64,000 nucleotides of DNA. It comes from Linanthus parryae (taxonomy: Eukaryota > Streptophyta > Magnoliopsida > Ericales > Polemoniaceae). Where the stretch lies: contig JALGPY010000002.1 in NCBI GenBank assembly GCA_023055425.1, positions 48,817,321 through 48,881,320 on the forward strand, given 5' to 3'. The translations under genes were made by a program, and so were the position numbers. Below the pieces are notes generated by a model that did not search any database, was not told the DNA's origin, and was given only the letters and a program-made list of their open reading frames with translations. Shown here one piece after another: positions 32,492 to 43,837 of this stretch. Each line of letters opens with the position of its first letter. The stretch's first letter is position 1.

Positions 32492-32973
32492 GACCTAAAT
32501 TACCGGAAACGCAGAACACGATACCTTCCGAAATTTGTATGACGGTAGAACTTTTATCAATTTTTTTGCACATTATAAACTAGAAACAGCTCAATTTCTG
32601 CATTTGAATTCAAAGCTCTAGAAATGCATCTATCTTCGAAAATTTAACTTTTAATTCCCCTTTTATAGATAGTGAAAACTTGTTGGACTGCCAAATTCAT
32701 TGTTCTAGACAGCCCGTGTTCCATGTTTTGGAACATGTGGTCCCATTTGGAAGTGGGTTGCATCTGAAATGGATAACGTGGTTTCAGAGTAAATCAGCAA
32801 ACGATTAACTGGTGTCTCCGAGGGATAGAGTTTGAATTATTTTGAATGATTGAAGGACCTTCATTGGATTCTTCACCAATATGATGAATAGATAAGGTAC
32901 TTTGATATACCAACAAGGTATTAAACTGTTTGAAGCGGTTCAAATGAGATGCGGATAGAGGGTGAACACGTAG

Positions 32974-35519
32974 GCTGAGCACGGGTTGCGTCGGCCAGGT
33001 ATTTCGGCATTCCGGCAACCGACCCGACCTCTTGGGTATGGGAATCCTAATTCCTAAGTCCGACCCCGATCAAAGCACAGGTGCTACCCGTTGATTTCGG
33101 GTTCGTCGGGTTTAATCGGGTTTGATGGGATTCCGAGATGGAGAAGAAACCCCAAAACAGAGGCGAAAATCAGAGAAGTAGAGAACGCAGGTGGAGAAGA
33201 GACACTTTCCTGGGTGTTTTCGTTGGTGGTGAGACTCAATCGGGGCAATTCGGCCGGTTTTGGCGGGGTTCTATGCTACGATGGACTTGCTTGAAAAAAA
33301 TAGCACGAGATCTAAGATGGAGAATAAGAAGTAATCGCAGATGAAGGTGTAATCGAAGATGGTGAAGAGGCAATCGGAGATGGAGATGAACTGAAGAAGT
33401 GATGTTGTTGGAGAAGAATCAATTGGCAGTTCCACTTTCTCTCTGTGCTTCGGTAGTTAATGCCAGTCTGCACGGGAATGACTACAATACACCCAATTGG
33501 TCATATCAAGTGAAAAAGTAGATTTTTTCACCACGCGCACCACGTATGTTGGTGTTCAAAAACCGATTCCATCAAATACACTCCCCACCCGTAACTGTTT
33601 CCATTTAATATACTCCCCACCCCTCTATTCAGTATATATTCCGTTTATACTGACCCAGTGTATGTGTTGACCCCAGGACGTCCCCTCCCGTCCTAACTGT
33701 ATTTGTAAGTTTTGCAAATACAGCCCCTACTCAGTTTGGTTGGTCATCACTGTCCATGGACGTGTGGTTGCGGTAACTGGCGACTTCCAAAAACTACCAA
33801 TTTTTACAAGGGCCATGAACAACTCCAAGAAACAGGTGGGGAAGTTAAAGAAGCTATTACCCAAAATCAAAGAAGAAGCTAAGCCAAACACTGCTCTATT
33901 TTTAGTACTAATTCATTTTCTTGAGATGTTTCAGTTCCAAACACTCCAAAATCTCTCTCCAGTGAAACGCACAATCTTCCTAACTGAACCATTCTTATAC
34001 CCATCTTCTTCCTCCCCTCTTTTCTTTTTTGAGCCAATTCGTCTTCAAAGGCATCGATGATTTCGTGTAGCAGCTGGCGATTCGCGATGAGTCCCACCTG
34101 ACCCAATAACCCACATAGCACCTGAAACAGTTGCAATTGAAGGAACACGGGTGGTCTCCGGCTTTCCCAGAAGCGGATGCTTTTTAGGCACTTAAGTTCC
34201 TCCGACTTCCGGCGACTGCGCCGAAAGACGAGCAAGAAATCAGCTAGGCTAAAACGTCACGGTCTGCTGGAGACAGAGCAAGCGAGATTCAAGATGGTAG
34301 CTAGCAGGAAAGCCAGGTGGTCGGAGATGACTGGCGGCGAAGGGTGGACTGTTCCTTTTTTGTAGAGCTTCTTCATGACTGGATAGTGAAGAAAGAGAGA
34401 AGAGAGAGTAGACTCGCTAGGGTGGAATTGGCTGCGTTTACATCTGAAAAGGTCAACTTGCAAATACCAAAAAAAATCAGTTCAAATATTAAAAGCCCTT
34501 CCACCCTACCAAGTCTACTCTCTCTTCTCTCTTTCTTCACTATCCAGTTAGAAGAAGCTCTACAAAAAAGGAACGGTCCACCCTTCGCCGCCGGTCATCT
34601 CCGACCACCTAGCTTTCCTGCCAGCCACCATCTTGAATCTCGCTTGCTCTGTCTCCCGCAGACCGTGACGTTTTAGCCTATCTGATTTCTTGCTCGTCTT
34701 TCGGCGCATTCGCCGGAAATCGGAGGAACTTAAGTACCTAGAAAGTGTCCGCTTCTGGGAAAGCCGGAGACCACCGGTGTTCCTTCAACTGCAACTGTTT
34801 CAGGTGCTATGTGGGTTACTGGGTCAGGTGGGACTCATCGCGAATCGCCAGCTGATACACGAAATCATCGATGCCGTTGAAGACGAATTGGCTCAAAAAA
34901 GAAAAGAGGGGAGGGAGGAAGAAGATGGGTATGAGAATGGTTCAGTTAGGAAGATTGTGAGTTTCACTGGAGAGAGATTTTGGAGTGTTTGGACCTGAAA
35001 CATCTCAAGAAATGAATTAGTACTAAAAACAGAGCAATGTTTGGCTGAGCTTCATCTTTGATTTTGGGTATTAGCTTCTTTAACTTCCCCACCTGTTTCT
35101 TCGAGTTGTTCATGGCCCTTGTAAAAATTGGTAGTTTTTGGAAGTCGCCAGTTACCGCAACCACGCGTCCATAGACAGTGATGACCAACCAAAGTGAGGA
35201 GGGGCTGTATTTGCAAAACTTACAAATACAGTTAGGACAGGAGGGGACGTCCTGGGGTCAACACATACACTGGGGTCAAATAATAATTATTATAAACATA
35301 AGGGGAATATATACTGAATAGAGGGGTGGGGAGTGTATTAAATGGAAACAGTTAGGGATGGGGAGTGTATTTGATGGAACCGATTTTTGAACACTAACAT
35401 AAGTGGTGCGCGTGGTGAAAAAACCTCCTTTTTCACTTGATATGACCAATTGGGTGTATTGTAGTCATTCCCAGTCTGCACCAATTGGTTGACCGGGTTG
35501 GCGGGTTTTTGCTCAGCCC
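32974..35519. mobile_element. hAT MITE carrying a nested fold-back Mutator element
   Basis: The left end GCTGAGCACGGGTTGCG and the right end (inverted) GGGCTGAGCAAAAACCCG are the GGGCTGAGCA-type termini of plant hAT elements. The flanks ACACGTAG (32966-32973) and TCACGTAG (35520-35527) agree at 7 of 8 bases, an 8-bp hAT-type TSD. Without the nested 33474-35472 element and its TSD the hAT is only about 540 bp and non-coding. Confidence 0.65.
33474..35472. mobile_element. fold-back Mutator-like element, 2.0 kb near-perfect palindrome
   Basis: A 954-bp left arm (33474-34427) and a 974-bp right arm (34499-35472) are inverted copies around a 71-bp loop. The termini are GGGAATGACTACAATACACC and its inverse. 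A perfect 9-bp TSD AGTCTGCAC (33465-33473 and 35473-35481) marks a Mutator-like insertion. The arms differ by scattered substitutions and a roughly 20-bp indel near 35280. Each arm has the same two open stretches on opposite strands (for example FLQLQLFQVLCGLLGQVGLI), which may be captured coding sequence, but I do not recognise it. A transcript across the element would be almost fully double-stranded. Confidence 0.85.
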
Positions 35520-36137
35520 TCACGTAGAATGGGAGGAGGAGCCTTCAGAGGCTCTGGAGAGGACAGATCAGCGCCATCACTAGTCTACTTCAGCTACTTT
35601 CTAGTCTTTAGGAAACAAAAACTTCAGGTTCTAGCAAAAGGTATGTGCATGGTTTTTTGAGCAAGTTAGAGGTGGATTCTGTTTTGTGCTACAGAATAAA
35701 GGATAACTATGTTATTTAACAGGTTGTTATCAGGGGAACTTTTCCTTCACTACCAATTAACTATTTTGTTGGGTTCCTAACTCCAGTAGTAGACCACTAC
35801 AAGCACCAAGCATCAGGTCCCAGGTTTAACCCTACCCCCCTTTCGTTTAGTGTATCTTCAGTAAAAAAAGGAAACCAATGCCAATTCTGTAGTTGTGGAA
35901 AGTTTGATACACTGCTGATTAGCTTTAACTGTTCTATTACGCTGTGTGTTATACTGACTTCAGGGAGTGAAGTGCTCATCTCTGAGTCGCAAGTCATGCG
36001 TCCACCCACAAAAAACCCAAGGGATGCGTGTAATTTACCAAAATTTATAAGGACTGAGAAACTCTAGACAAGTCGGAAAAAGTAAAATACTGGAAGAAAG
36101 CCAATCAAAATAAGTAACTATATAGAATATACCTTGA

Positions 36138-39100
36138 TCATTTCCCAAGTTCTCTTTTGAAGGATCCAACCGGAACTACACTGGTAGAGTCATTATTAGC
36201 TCCATTCTGAACATCCATTTCTTGATCCTTAAATATAGAAGCAGGTATTGAACTTAAGAAACCACTGTACCAACAGTAAATACTATGACCCTCAGGTTGT
36301 AAACTAGAAGCCGAAACAAAGAGACTATCTACAAAAGAAATAAAAAATTATAACTTTTGGAGATTACCTGGTTGCTTGAGGACTGCCCATGTGTACGCTG
36401 TGGGTTGGCATTCAGATCAATCATCATATTGTCCATTTTGCACCCACGAACTGAATTCATGTGCAGTTCTGCCTCAGCAGGGTTTGAGTGATTTTGATGG
36501 TTCTCAAGCTGATGATTCTGCTCTGTAACCATTTCACCAGGTACCCCGTCAATACAGCCAAGTTTATCCCCTGGAAACTAAAATAGAAAACCATGTATGT
36601 TTAGACTTTCGTGAAGATTTTTATCAACCACATAGAACATGTGATTCGGATCTAACTTTACAAACCTCAACTCTTTGCCTCATTAAGAGATATCTTCCAT
36701 GTGTCCTTTTACCTCCAACATGAACAACCATATCACATTGCTGGCAGAGAGAACTACCATCAATCTTGCAATAGAAGAAAGCTGCATACAAGTTTTCAAG
36801 AAAACTAGATATCCTCAAATTTTGGCGAAGAAAGCATCTCTTAGAAACTGAAAAGAGGGGATAAAGAGATTAGCAAAATACAAAACTGCATACCCGGTGC
36901 ATTTTCACATATGTCACAACGAGGAATATCACTAGGATCAGCTAGCCCGACTCTCACATGTCGACTAGCAAGCTTGTTGCACATGTGAACCTGCCATGCC
37001 ATCAATGGAAGTCAAAGCCACATAAAAGATTCACCTGCTTAATGGTTCAAAGCTGTAGTTCCCTTGAAAAGTAAGATTTTGCAATACTTTTATAGGAAAG
37101 ATATCAATTCCAGTAGAGTTATTATTAAAAGCAACCTACAGATAAAAAAAGTAAATTGCATGTATCTTCTGCTCGCGTCTTCTTTCTCCATCATGGACTA
37201 TGCAATGTCTGTGATTAAGGTCTGATAATGATTCTTGAAACCAATATATATCATCAATTATCTTGGTCTGTATCATGATGTTGTATATCATGGAAAGCTA
37301 ATTTCTGTTTGAAGAGTTTAAACACTGCCACCTTTCTCCTGGAAATCAGAAGGCTCGAGAAAATGGAATTGTTTAGTGATTTCCCTCGAATATGGTGCCT
37401 AGGTCTAGACTCTAGAGGAGACTAAAGGAACTTGTATTTAAGCAGTTCAATTTGCATTACGAGAGTTCTTCTCGACTTCTCATTTAATTATTAGATAGGC
37501 GTCTTTGCTTGAAAATACTTCTTTTCTCAACTAGGAGCATGCCTTTGCTTCTTTGGAATGATAATGAGGGATTGAGGGGGTCTTCCAACTAACAAACAGT
37601 TCCTTTTTCACTGCCAGGTTGGCAAGTGTCATCAAACTTGCATTCTCTCGCGAGGAAGTATTTGTACAATTGTACTTCCAAATTATGCATTCATGTCATA
37701 GCCCCTGAATCCCAAACCATCTCGGCATGAAGTCGGAAGGATATTTTGTTTGCATGGATACTGGAAGCCTTTGGCTGCCTGCTTGGAAATCTAGCACTGC
37801 CCAGATGGCATTTTCCCCCTGGCACACATCTGGAATCGTGTTTACGTGGTACAAACTTTTTCTGATGTTATTTCATTCCATTGGTTGGCTAGCAAGTATG
37901 CAAAATAATTGTATATAAGATCCGGAGAGATTTGTTACTTCCTTTAGCCCATCGCCGAGCCCTTAAAATGCTTGCCTAAACGGAGGTCATATCGGTTATA
38001 CCATTATACTGATTATAGTATGGTCAATGACTCAAAATGCACATGCTTTACAGACAATTCGACTTATCTTAGCGACTAAAACAGTAACTTCTTTAACTAC
38101 TACCTCTGTTTCTTCTCTTTCAGCCTACTTCACTTTTTGTCGCTAGTCATTGGGTCACTTTGACCCAGTGGTTTGATTAGCAAAACGATACAAGAATTTT
38201 GTAATCTTTGCATGGTCTTGTAAAGTAAACTTTACAACACCATAGAAAATTGTCAAAGATTACATTGTTTTGCTATCTGAATCACCCATTCAAAATGACC
38301 CAGTTACGAGTTATAAAGTCAAACCGGGATGAAAGAGAAGCAATGGAGGTAGTACTAATTATCTCCGTGGCTAAAGTGACATTTTAAACTAATTAGTTAA
38401 AAATCAATCTGTTGTTTCTCCCACTAACCCATATATCGTCGTATTTACTTACATGTTTCACTATCTTTACTGCCGCGGACTGTGCTATTATGAGGTTGCG
38501 ATAGTTATTTCGATTCAGGGGTGAAGCTATCAAGGGGCACATGCCCCCACCCCCCAAAATAAATAAATATTAACGGAGGCAGCAGCAGCGGGGACGGCAG
38601 CAGCAACAACAGTTACACCCATTTTTCAGACAGAAATTCGATTGTGCCCCTATTCTAGTTGTGCCCCGAAATATAACCTCTTCTTCGTAGTGCGTCCTTA
38701 TTGGAAAATTTAACAAATTCCACAAACATCTTAAAATTTCACTCTGGCCCAAGGTATTCAAAGTGACATTCATTCACACATCTTAACGCCGTCTAACACT
38801 CCTTAGTGTTTATTAAACTTTCGTTCAGGTTGTTTTGATGAAATATTTTAACTTTAAATGGCTTGAAGTATAATTAGGCTAATGTAGATTAATTGAGGGC
38901 TCAACTATGTAGCACTGCACCGTGGACGAGACAAAACGGGGACGGAGACGGCGAAACGGCAATTTTCAGAAATTGGGGAGACGAAACGCCGGGGGAACAA
39001 ATTTAGTCTAATGTAAATGATATCTAAGTACACACTTAAACATTATTAGACAAAATTGAAAGTCAATAATAAGATAAATATAACATTAGGATCAATACAA

Positions 39101-41429
39101 GAACACATTAACTCGCTAAATATATTGAGGCATTTGAGAAAATGGAGGTCCTCAACGTCTTTGAGGTTGTCTGGAAGTCTTGAAAGCATCCTAAGTGTTT
39201 TATCTTCGTTGAAGTTTAAGCAGCTACGTTTTAGATTGGGGGACGGGGATACTGATAAGATTAGTAATATACATCAAATTTTACAAGTAGCACTCTTATC
39301 TTTTTAAACTTATTAGATGACACCCGAGTGTTATTTTTTAACTAGGGACGTTTCCAGAATTGTTCAAAACGGGGAAACGCGTCTTCGGAAAGTTCCGCAT
39401 AAGTTCCTGAATCATTACTTTTACCGGAACGCCATGTCGCGTTGGCGTTCCGGGAGCGCTCCAGGGAGTTCTGGCGGAGTTCGAGACGTTCCGGAACGGG
39501 GACGTCACCCTACATGGAGTTCCCATGCATCATAGGGGCTCAATATATGAAAAGGCTGCCCTTTTGAACAAAAAGTTCAAGCGAGGTTTTAAGTTCTCAC
39601 CTGTGACAACTTCAAGGGTTTTCATAGACACAACTAGTCGAACTCGAACCCAAGTAAGCTACTCCTCTTTCTCTTCTCATTCTTATTTATGCTTTTACGG
39701 GATATTTAAGATAGAAATATAAAGAAGTGTGAACCAATAGTTTGTCACCTATTAGTATAAAAATTCAAATATATGTAAAAATATAATAATAAAGTTTCCG
39801 TATCCCTGCCATTTCATATCCTCACTCTTTTTAGAAAATGACGTATCCCGTGTCCGAACCTGTATCGTATCCGACACCCGTATCCGTATCCGTGCTTCTT
39901 AGGTAGATTTACAAGATTCATTGTTTTTCAAATTTATGTGTTCCTTAGTTATTCTATGGATCGCACATCTCGAATACCGGTTGCTACATGGGTGAATGTT
40001 TTGTATGGTACTAACAATTAGGTGGCGATTGTAAGTCTTCTCAGAAAAGAGAACATGCAAACATATAGTCATATGTGTCTTTTTTGTTAATAATGCATCT
40101 GAGGCTCATATGCAAGAATGTAGATTTTGGACTTGGTAGGTAGCATTAAAAGGTCGGATTTCCCAGCTCCGCCACTATTTCCGTTGTCGGTTTTCAGATA
40201 GCATAATACACAATCATAGAAGCACAGAACGGCTCGGCATTTTGGAGAGAGCTCAAAAGTCCGCAGCTGCCGGTATTCCGAAGACTTCCTTACTGAGATC
40301 AAATCTAAAGCAAGGGAATCTGGAGATACCGATTCACAATTTGACCATATCGGTTATACCATTACAGTATGCCAAATAAGTTAAAAATACAGAACCATTA
40401 CACACAGTTTGACTTAACGACAAAAATAATAGCTTTTTTAGCTAATTAGCTAGCAATCAATTCTTTCGTGTCTCCCATGAACCCATATATCGGCCTAATT
40501 ACTTACACGTTGCATTATCCTTACACGTTGCAGATTTTGCTACTGAGGTCACAGTAGTTATTTCTGTTGTCTGTTCCCAAATAGCATAATACACAATGAT
40601 AGCCGTAGAAGCGGCTCACCATTTTGGTAAGAACACGAGCGTCCACACTCCACAGCCGACGGTTTCCCAATAACTTCCTTACAGAGATCAAAGGGAAGGC
40701 AAAAGAGACAGGAGATGCCAATTTACACCAACAAAGGTTCATCGCTTACACTTTTCTCCCTAGAAATCTTTCCTAAATCTTTCCAAATATAGTGGTTCTT
40801 CCATAACTTCCAATCTGACTTTTTACAACAGTGTAATTGTCAGAGAATTGGGTAAGCCATGTGGTGTTAAGAACATCAGAAGCTAAATCTTATACAAATA
40901 TTTTAACATTCAAAACAAAGATTCCATTGAGCTAATTGCACTGAGCTATCTCTATCCCCCAACATTGGAACATAGAATTATTGTTTGCTCTAGAGCAAAT
41001 ATGACATGATGATCTAATCAATACATCACAAGACACGTCAGGAAGAAAGAGAATGAGTGACAGACAAAAGAAAGTGAATTTCCTACATGTTCCTGACGTG
41101 TCTTGTGATTTGTTGATTAGAGCGTCATGTCATATTTGCTCTAGAGCAAGCAATAATTACTCACTTTGAGACTATTCCTCAGCAACATTGAGGGTTTCCA
41201 AACCAGGAAAATCATCAAATCCACTCTCAACACCTCTTCAATTAACACACTCAAAATGCGAATAAACAGATCTAAGCAACAGACCTAAATCAATTGAAAA
41301 AAAGGCAAAAGCGAAGGGAAGTTAAGTGTCCGGTACCTTCTCGTCGCAGGAACGGCAAAGAGCAGCCTCGTCGGCGGCGCAGAAGAGGATAGCGGCGGCG
41401 CTTTCACATACATCGCACAGAGTTCGCAT
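36138..41429 (-). CDS. BBX19: double B-box zinc-finger protein, BBX18/BBX19 type
   Basis: Minus strand, five exons: 41429-41337, 36990-36894, 36781-36666, 36577-36368, 36227-36138, joining in frame to 201 residues. B-box 1 spans residues 5-42 ([17 protein letters not shown] then [12 protein letters not shown]; Cys5, 8, 17, 25, 28; Asp20; His33, 42). B-box 2 starts at residue 56 ([32 protein letters not shown]). There is no CCT domain. The tail contains [10 protein letters not shown], a signature I know from BBX18/BBX19 (group IV). These proteins are nuclear cofactors in light signalling, hypocotyl growth and flowering time in Arabidopsis; that role is inferred here. Introns are GT-AG. Intron 1 is 4.3 kb and repeat-laden. 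BBX18 is the alternative orthologue. It converges with the aldolase gene. Confidence 0.92.
38101..38351. mobile_element. Stowaway-like MITE in BBX intron 1
   Basis: Ends TACCTCTGTTTCTTCTCTTT and (inverted) TACCTCCATTGCTTCTCTTT, with TA at both edges. Internal GGGTCACTTTGACCCAG is shared with the copies at 27451 and 45173. Confidence 0.75.
38912..39905. mobile_element. hAT-like debris with CGTATCC and GGAACG motif arrays
   Basis: The right part (39840-39905) is rich in GTATCC and ends CCGTGCTTCTTAGG, a terminus type common in plant hAT MITEs. The left part (38935-39000) has ACGGGGACGGAGACGG. A block at 39345-39525 is packed with GTTCCGG/CCGGAACG and looks like a second element inside. No TSD found. 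Confidence 0.35.
40100..40740. repeat. two diverged direct copies of a 200-bp segment
   Basis: 40140-40330 and 40540-40740 share ATAGCATAATACACAAT and CTTCCTTAC.GAGATCAAA blocks in the same order. The segment ahead of copy 2 (about 40340-40530) matches 37985-38540, which is interrupted by the Stowaway-like MITE. Origin unknown; probably a local duplication of repeat sequence. Confidence 0.55.
40976..41158. mobile_element. hairpin-forming MITE near the BBX first exon
   Basis: Arms of about 68 bp (40976-41044 and 41091-41158) form a strong inverted repeat: AATTATTGTTTGCTCTAGAG on the left with its inverse at the right end, continuing through CACAAGACACGTCAGGAA. The loop is about 46 bases. The shape would also suit a small-RNA precursor. 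No clear TSD. Confidence 0.65.
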
Positions 41430-41449
41430 AATTTAAAAGCTTTCCCGAT

Positions 41450-41467
41450 CTAATTCTCACCACTCAT
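41450..41467 (-). promoter_or_regulatory. 5-codon upstream ORF in the BBX leader
   Basis: ATG AGT GGT GAG AAT TAG lies 20 bases upstream of the BBX start codon, in the predicted leader. If the transcript begins farther upstream it could dampen translation of the main frame. The effect is an inference. Confidence 0.5.
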
Positions 41468-41786
41468 TTCCAAAATCCGCCCAAAAACGCCACTCTTCGC
41501 TGCTTGATTCAGAAACAGAGAATTGAGCCTCTCTGTTAGTGTGTGCACATGTACAAAACTATAGAGTAATGGTAGGTTTAAAGCTAAAAGAAGCCATGTG
41601 AAAGCTCGCCGGAAAATCTGGTAAGGAAGGAAGACACAGAGAGAGAGGACCGCAGAAGGAAAAAAGGAAGAAGAAGGGGAGAGATGAAGTTCGCAACCTG
41701 TCAAATAGTCTATGTGTTCCAGAATGGTAAATTACACTACGGTCCATGAAATAAGCCTCGAATACAAAATAGCCCCTTATAAATTG

Positions 41787-42903
41787 TACTTCCTCCGTAT
41801 CCGTTCTTTCTCATTTCATGGAATAGACACTGCTATTAAGAGCATCTCCAATCATGTCCTCAAATTGGTTTAATTAGAGCATCTCCAACCATGAGGGGGA
41901 AGGGGGGAAAATCGTATAAAAATACGGACCATGTCCAACCATGAGGGGGGAGGGAGAGGGGGAAGGTGAGGGGAGAATTTAGGCATGGGTGGGGGATGGT
42001 TATGGTGCATTTCCCCCCTAACACCCCCCTCCCCCTCCCCCTCCCCCTCCATTATAGCAATTAATCTAGGGATATGTTAATTACACTTACTATTATTTTA
42101 TTATTATAATATGCATTTTTAATTATGATTTGTATATTTTAATTATTATTTTTATTATAAAAATATAAATGTATTTTTTCGATAATTGAACAAAATATTT
42201 ACGAAAAATTATCGTCATTTTATTTTGTTGTCAATTTGATATATCTTATTATTTTTTTATAATTAGCAATTATATTTATTATTTTTTGGAAACATTGTTA
42301 AAAATATGCCAAATTTATTATTGTTATTATTATTTTTATTATTGCTATTATTATTATTATTTTATAATTTTTGTGAGTATATATTTATATTAATATTATT
42401 TCATATTTATTTTTATCAAATAATTTATTTTAAATCATTAAATATATTTTAAAAATAAACATAATTAGGTGGGGGGAGGGGAATGGTTGAAGATGAGTAG
42501 TAGTTTGGGGGAGGGGGAGGGGGGGAGATTGGTGGGCCCGTGGGGGGAGGGGGAGGGGGAGAGGGAGGGGGGAGGGGGAAATGCAACATGGTTGGAGATG
42601 CTCTTAGCTATAATGGTGGGGGGAGGGGGAGGGGGAGGGGGATGTTAGGGTGGAAATGCACCCTAACCATCCCCCACACATGCCTAAATTCTCCCCCCAC
42701 CTTCCCCCTCCCCCTCCCCCCTCATGGTTGGACATGGTCCGTATTTTTATACGGTTTTTCCCCTCCCCTCCCCCCTCATGGTTGGAGATGCTCTAAGAAA
42801 GTGTGTCATTTAACCACAAAAATGTTACTGGAAAGGAAAGTGTAGAGAAAGAGAAAATATGTTCAAAATGACAAAATAGAGAAAGAAATGATACGGAGGA
42901 ATG
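41787..42903. mobile_element. Stowaway-like MITE split by Harbinger-like elements
   Basis: The left end TACTTCCTCCGTATCCGTTC and the right end (inverted) TCATTCCTCCGTATCATTTC match, and adjacent arms such as TTTCTCATTTC also pair. Only about 50 bases on the left and 110 on the right belong to it. The middle is the 41841-42793 insertion. It lies upstream of the BBX gene. Confidence 0.55.
41841..42793. mobile_element. Harbinger-like element cluster with G-rich palindromic arms
   Basis: Four GAGCATCTCC-type termini occur: inward-facing at 41841 and 41878, outward-facing at about 42595-42604 and 42784-42793. The segment from 41878 to about 42058 is the inverse of about 42607-42793, roughly 185-bp arms packed with G/C tracts (GGGGGAGGGGGAGGGGG). 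TAA flanks the outermost ends (PIF/Harbinger TSD). The terminus at 41841 and the one at 42604 suggest a second, interleaved element or a rearrangement. The AT-rich core (42060-42465) is non-coding. Confidence 0.6.
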
Positions 42904-42916
42904 ACTAAGTTGAAAC

Positions 42917-43829
42917 CATAGTTAGTAAAATACGGGACGGAAATAAATCGTGGTACGGTACGTACGTGTATTATACGATTTTATGTTAAAAATACATTAG
43001 TAATAATTCGGCATAAAAATACGGGATTTGATTAATTCGAGCATTCTATACGTACGTGTATAATTCGTATACTAGTTATTCATTCGGAGTTAAAAATACG
43101 GGTGCATTTCTTAGTATTTTAGCATATATAATGAGTTATTTGTGTCCTAAATTGCCACCTTTTCATATTTTTATCAAATATTTAAAACTAATATGTAAAG
43201 CATGTACTCATTTGATTATCATTTTGATAAATACACTATTTACTCATGACTAACACATTGCTTATGTATATAATATCAAACTATTTATGATCAAAACTTT
43301 TCTATAAAAAAATGCTATTGTGCATTCCCTAATCTTTAAGCCTTAATTATTTAGAAAATTAATAGTATAACACATAAGACTTAAGATGCATGTACATATA
43401 TATATATATGCATATATATATATATATATATATATATTTCAACTTAATACTTTTAAATTTTTATAATAAGTACTCGTAAATATTTATACTAATAAATATT
43501 TATAATAAAGAAAATATTATTCTTTACACTATTATTCTTTCGAAAAAAATATTTATATTAAAGAAATATTATGAAAATATTTATTAATAACTAATTACTA
43601 TTACTTATAATATTTTGGATGACAATTTATTCCCTGCAATTTCGTATGGAAGAAGTTTTATTCGGAAGTATTATACGTTAAGACGTTAAATACGAGTATG
43701 AAACTTTTTTAGTCAAAAGTTCGAGTATTTTTCATTAGGTCCAGCAATAGTACGAAATACGGAAGTATTTTTCAATTATACGTACGAACGGGTATTAAAC
43801 GGAAAAATTCGGAGTATTTACTAACTAGG
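42917..43829. mobile_element. hAT-type non-autonomous element, 913 bp
   Basis: A perfect 8-bp TSD GTTGAAAC (42909-42916 and 43830-43837). Ends CATAGTTAGTAAAATAC and (inverted) CCTAGTTAGTAAATAC. TACGTACG and AATACGG motifs are frequent near both ends. No coding capacity. It sits 13 bases from the preceding MITE. Confidence 0.75.
43397..43438. repeat. (AT)n microsatellite
   Basis: An interrupted AT run with one GC dinucleotide, inside the hAT-type element. Confidence 0.9.
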
Positions 43830-43837
43830 GTTGAAAC

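Larger units (their letters stand above)
36991..41336 (-). other. BBX intron 1, repeat-filled
   Basis: A 4346-bp intron between donor AAG|GTACCG and acceptor GGCAG|GTTCAC. It contains a Stowaway-like MITE (38101-38351), hAT-like debris (38912-39905), two diverged copies of a 200-bp segment (about 40100-40330 and 40530-40740) and a long hairpin (40976-41158). The part from 37010 to 37980 holds nothing I recognise. Confidence 0.8.

Noticed and set aside
33740..35188. Paired open frames as genes
   Set aside because: They are mirror copies in the arms of the fold-back element, each with a twin on the other strand, and end in the TIR sequence.
40087..40742. Two similar minus-strand open frames in BBX intron 1
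   Set aside because: The similarity comes from a duplicated non-coding segment; the frames differ in length and have no recognisable domain.
41870..42845. Gly- and Pro-rich open frames
   Set aside because: They translate the G/C tracts of the MITE arms; both strands are open because of composition.
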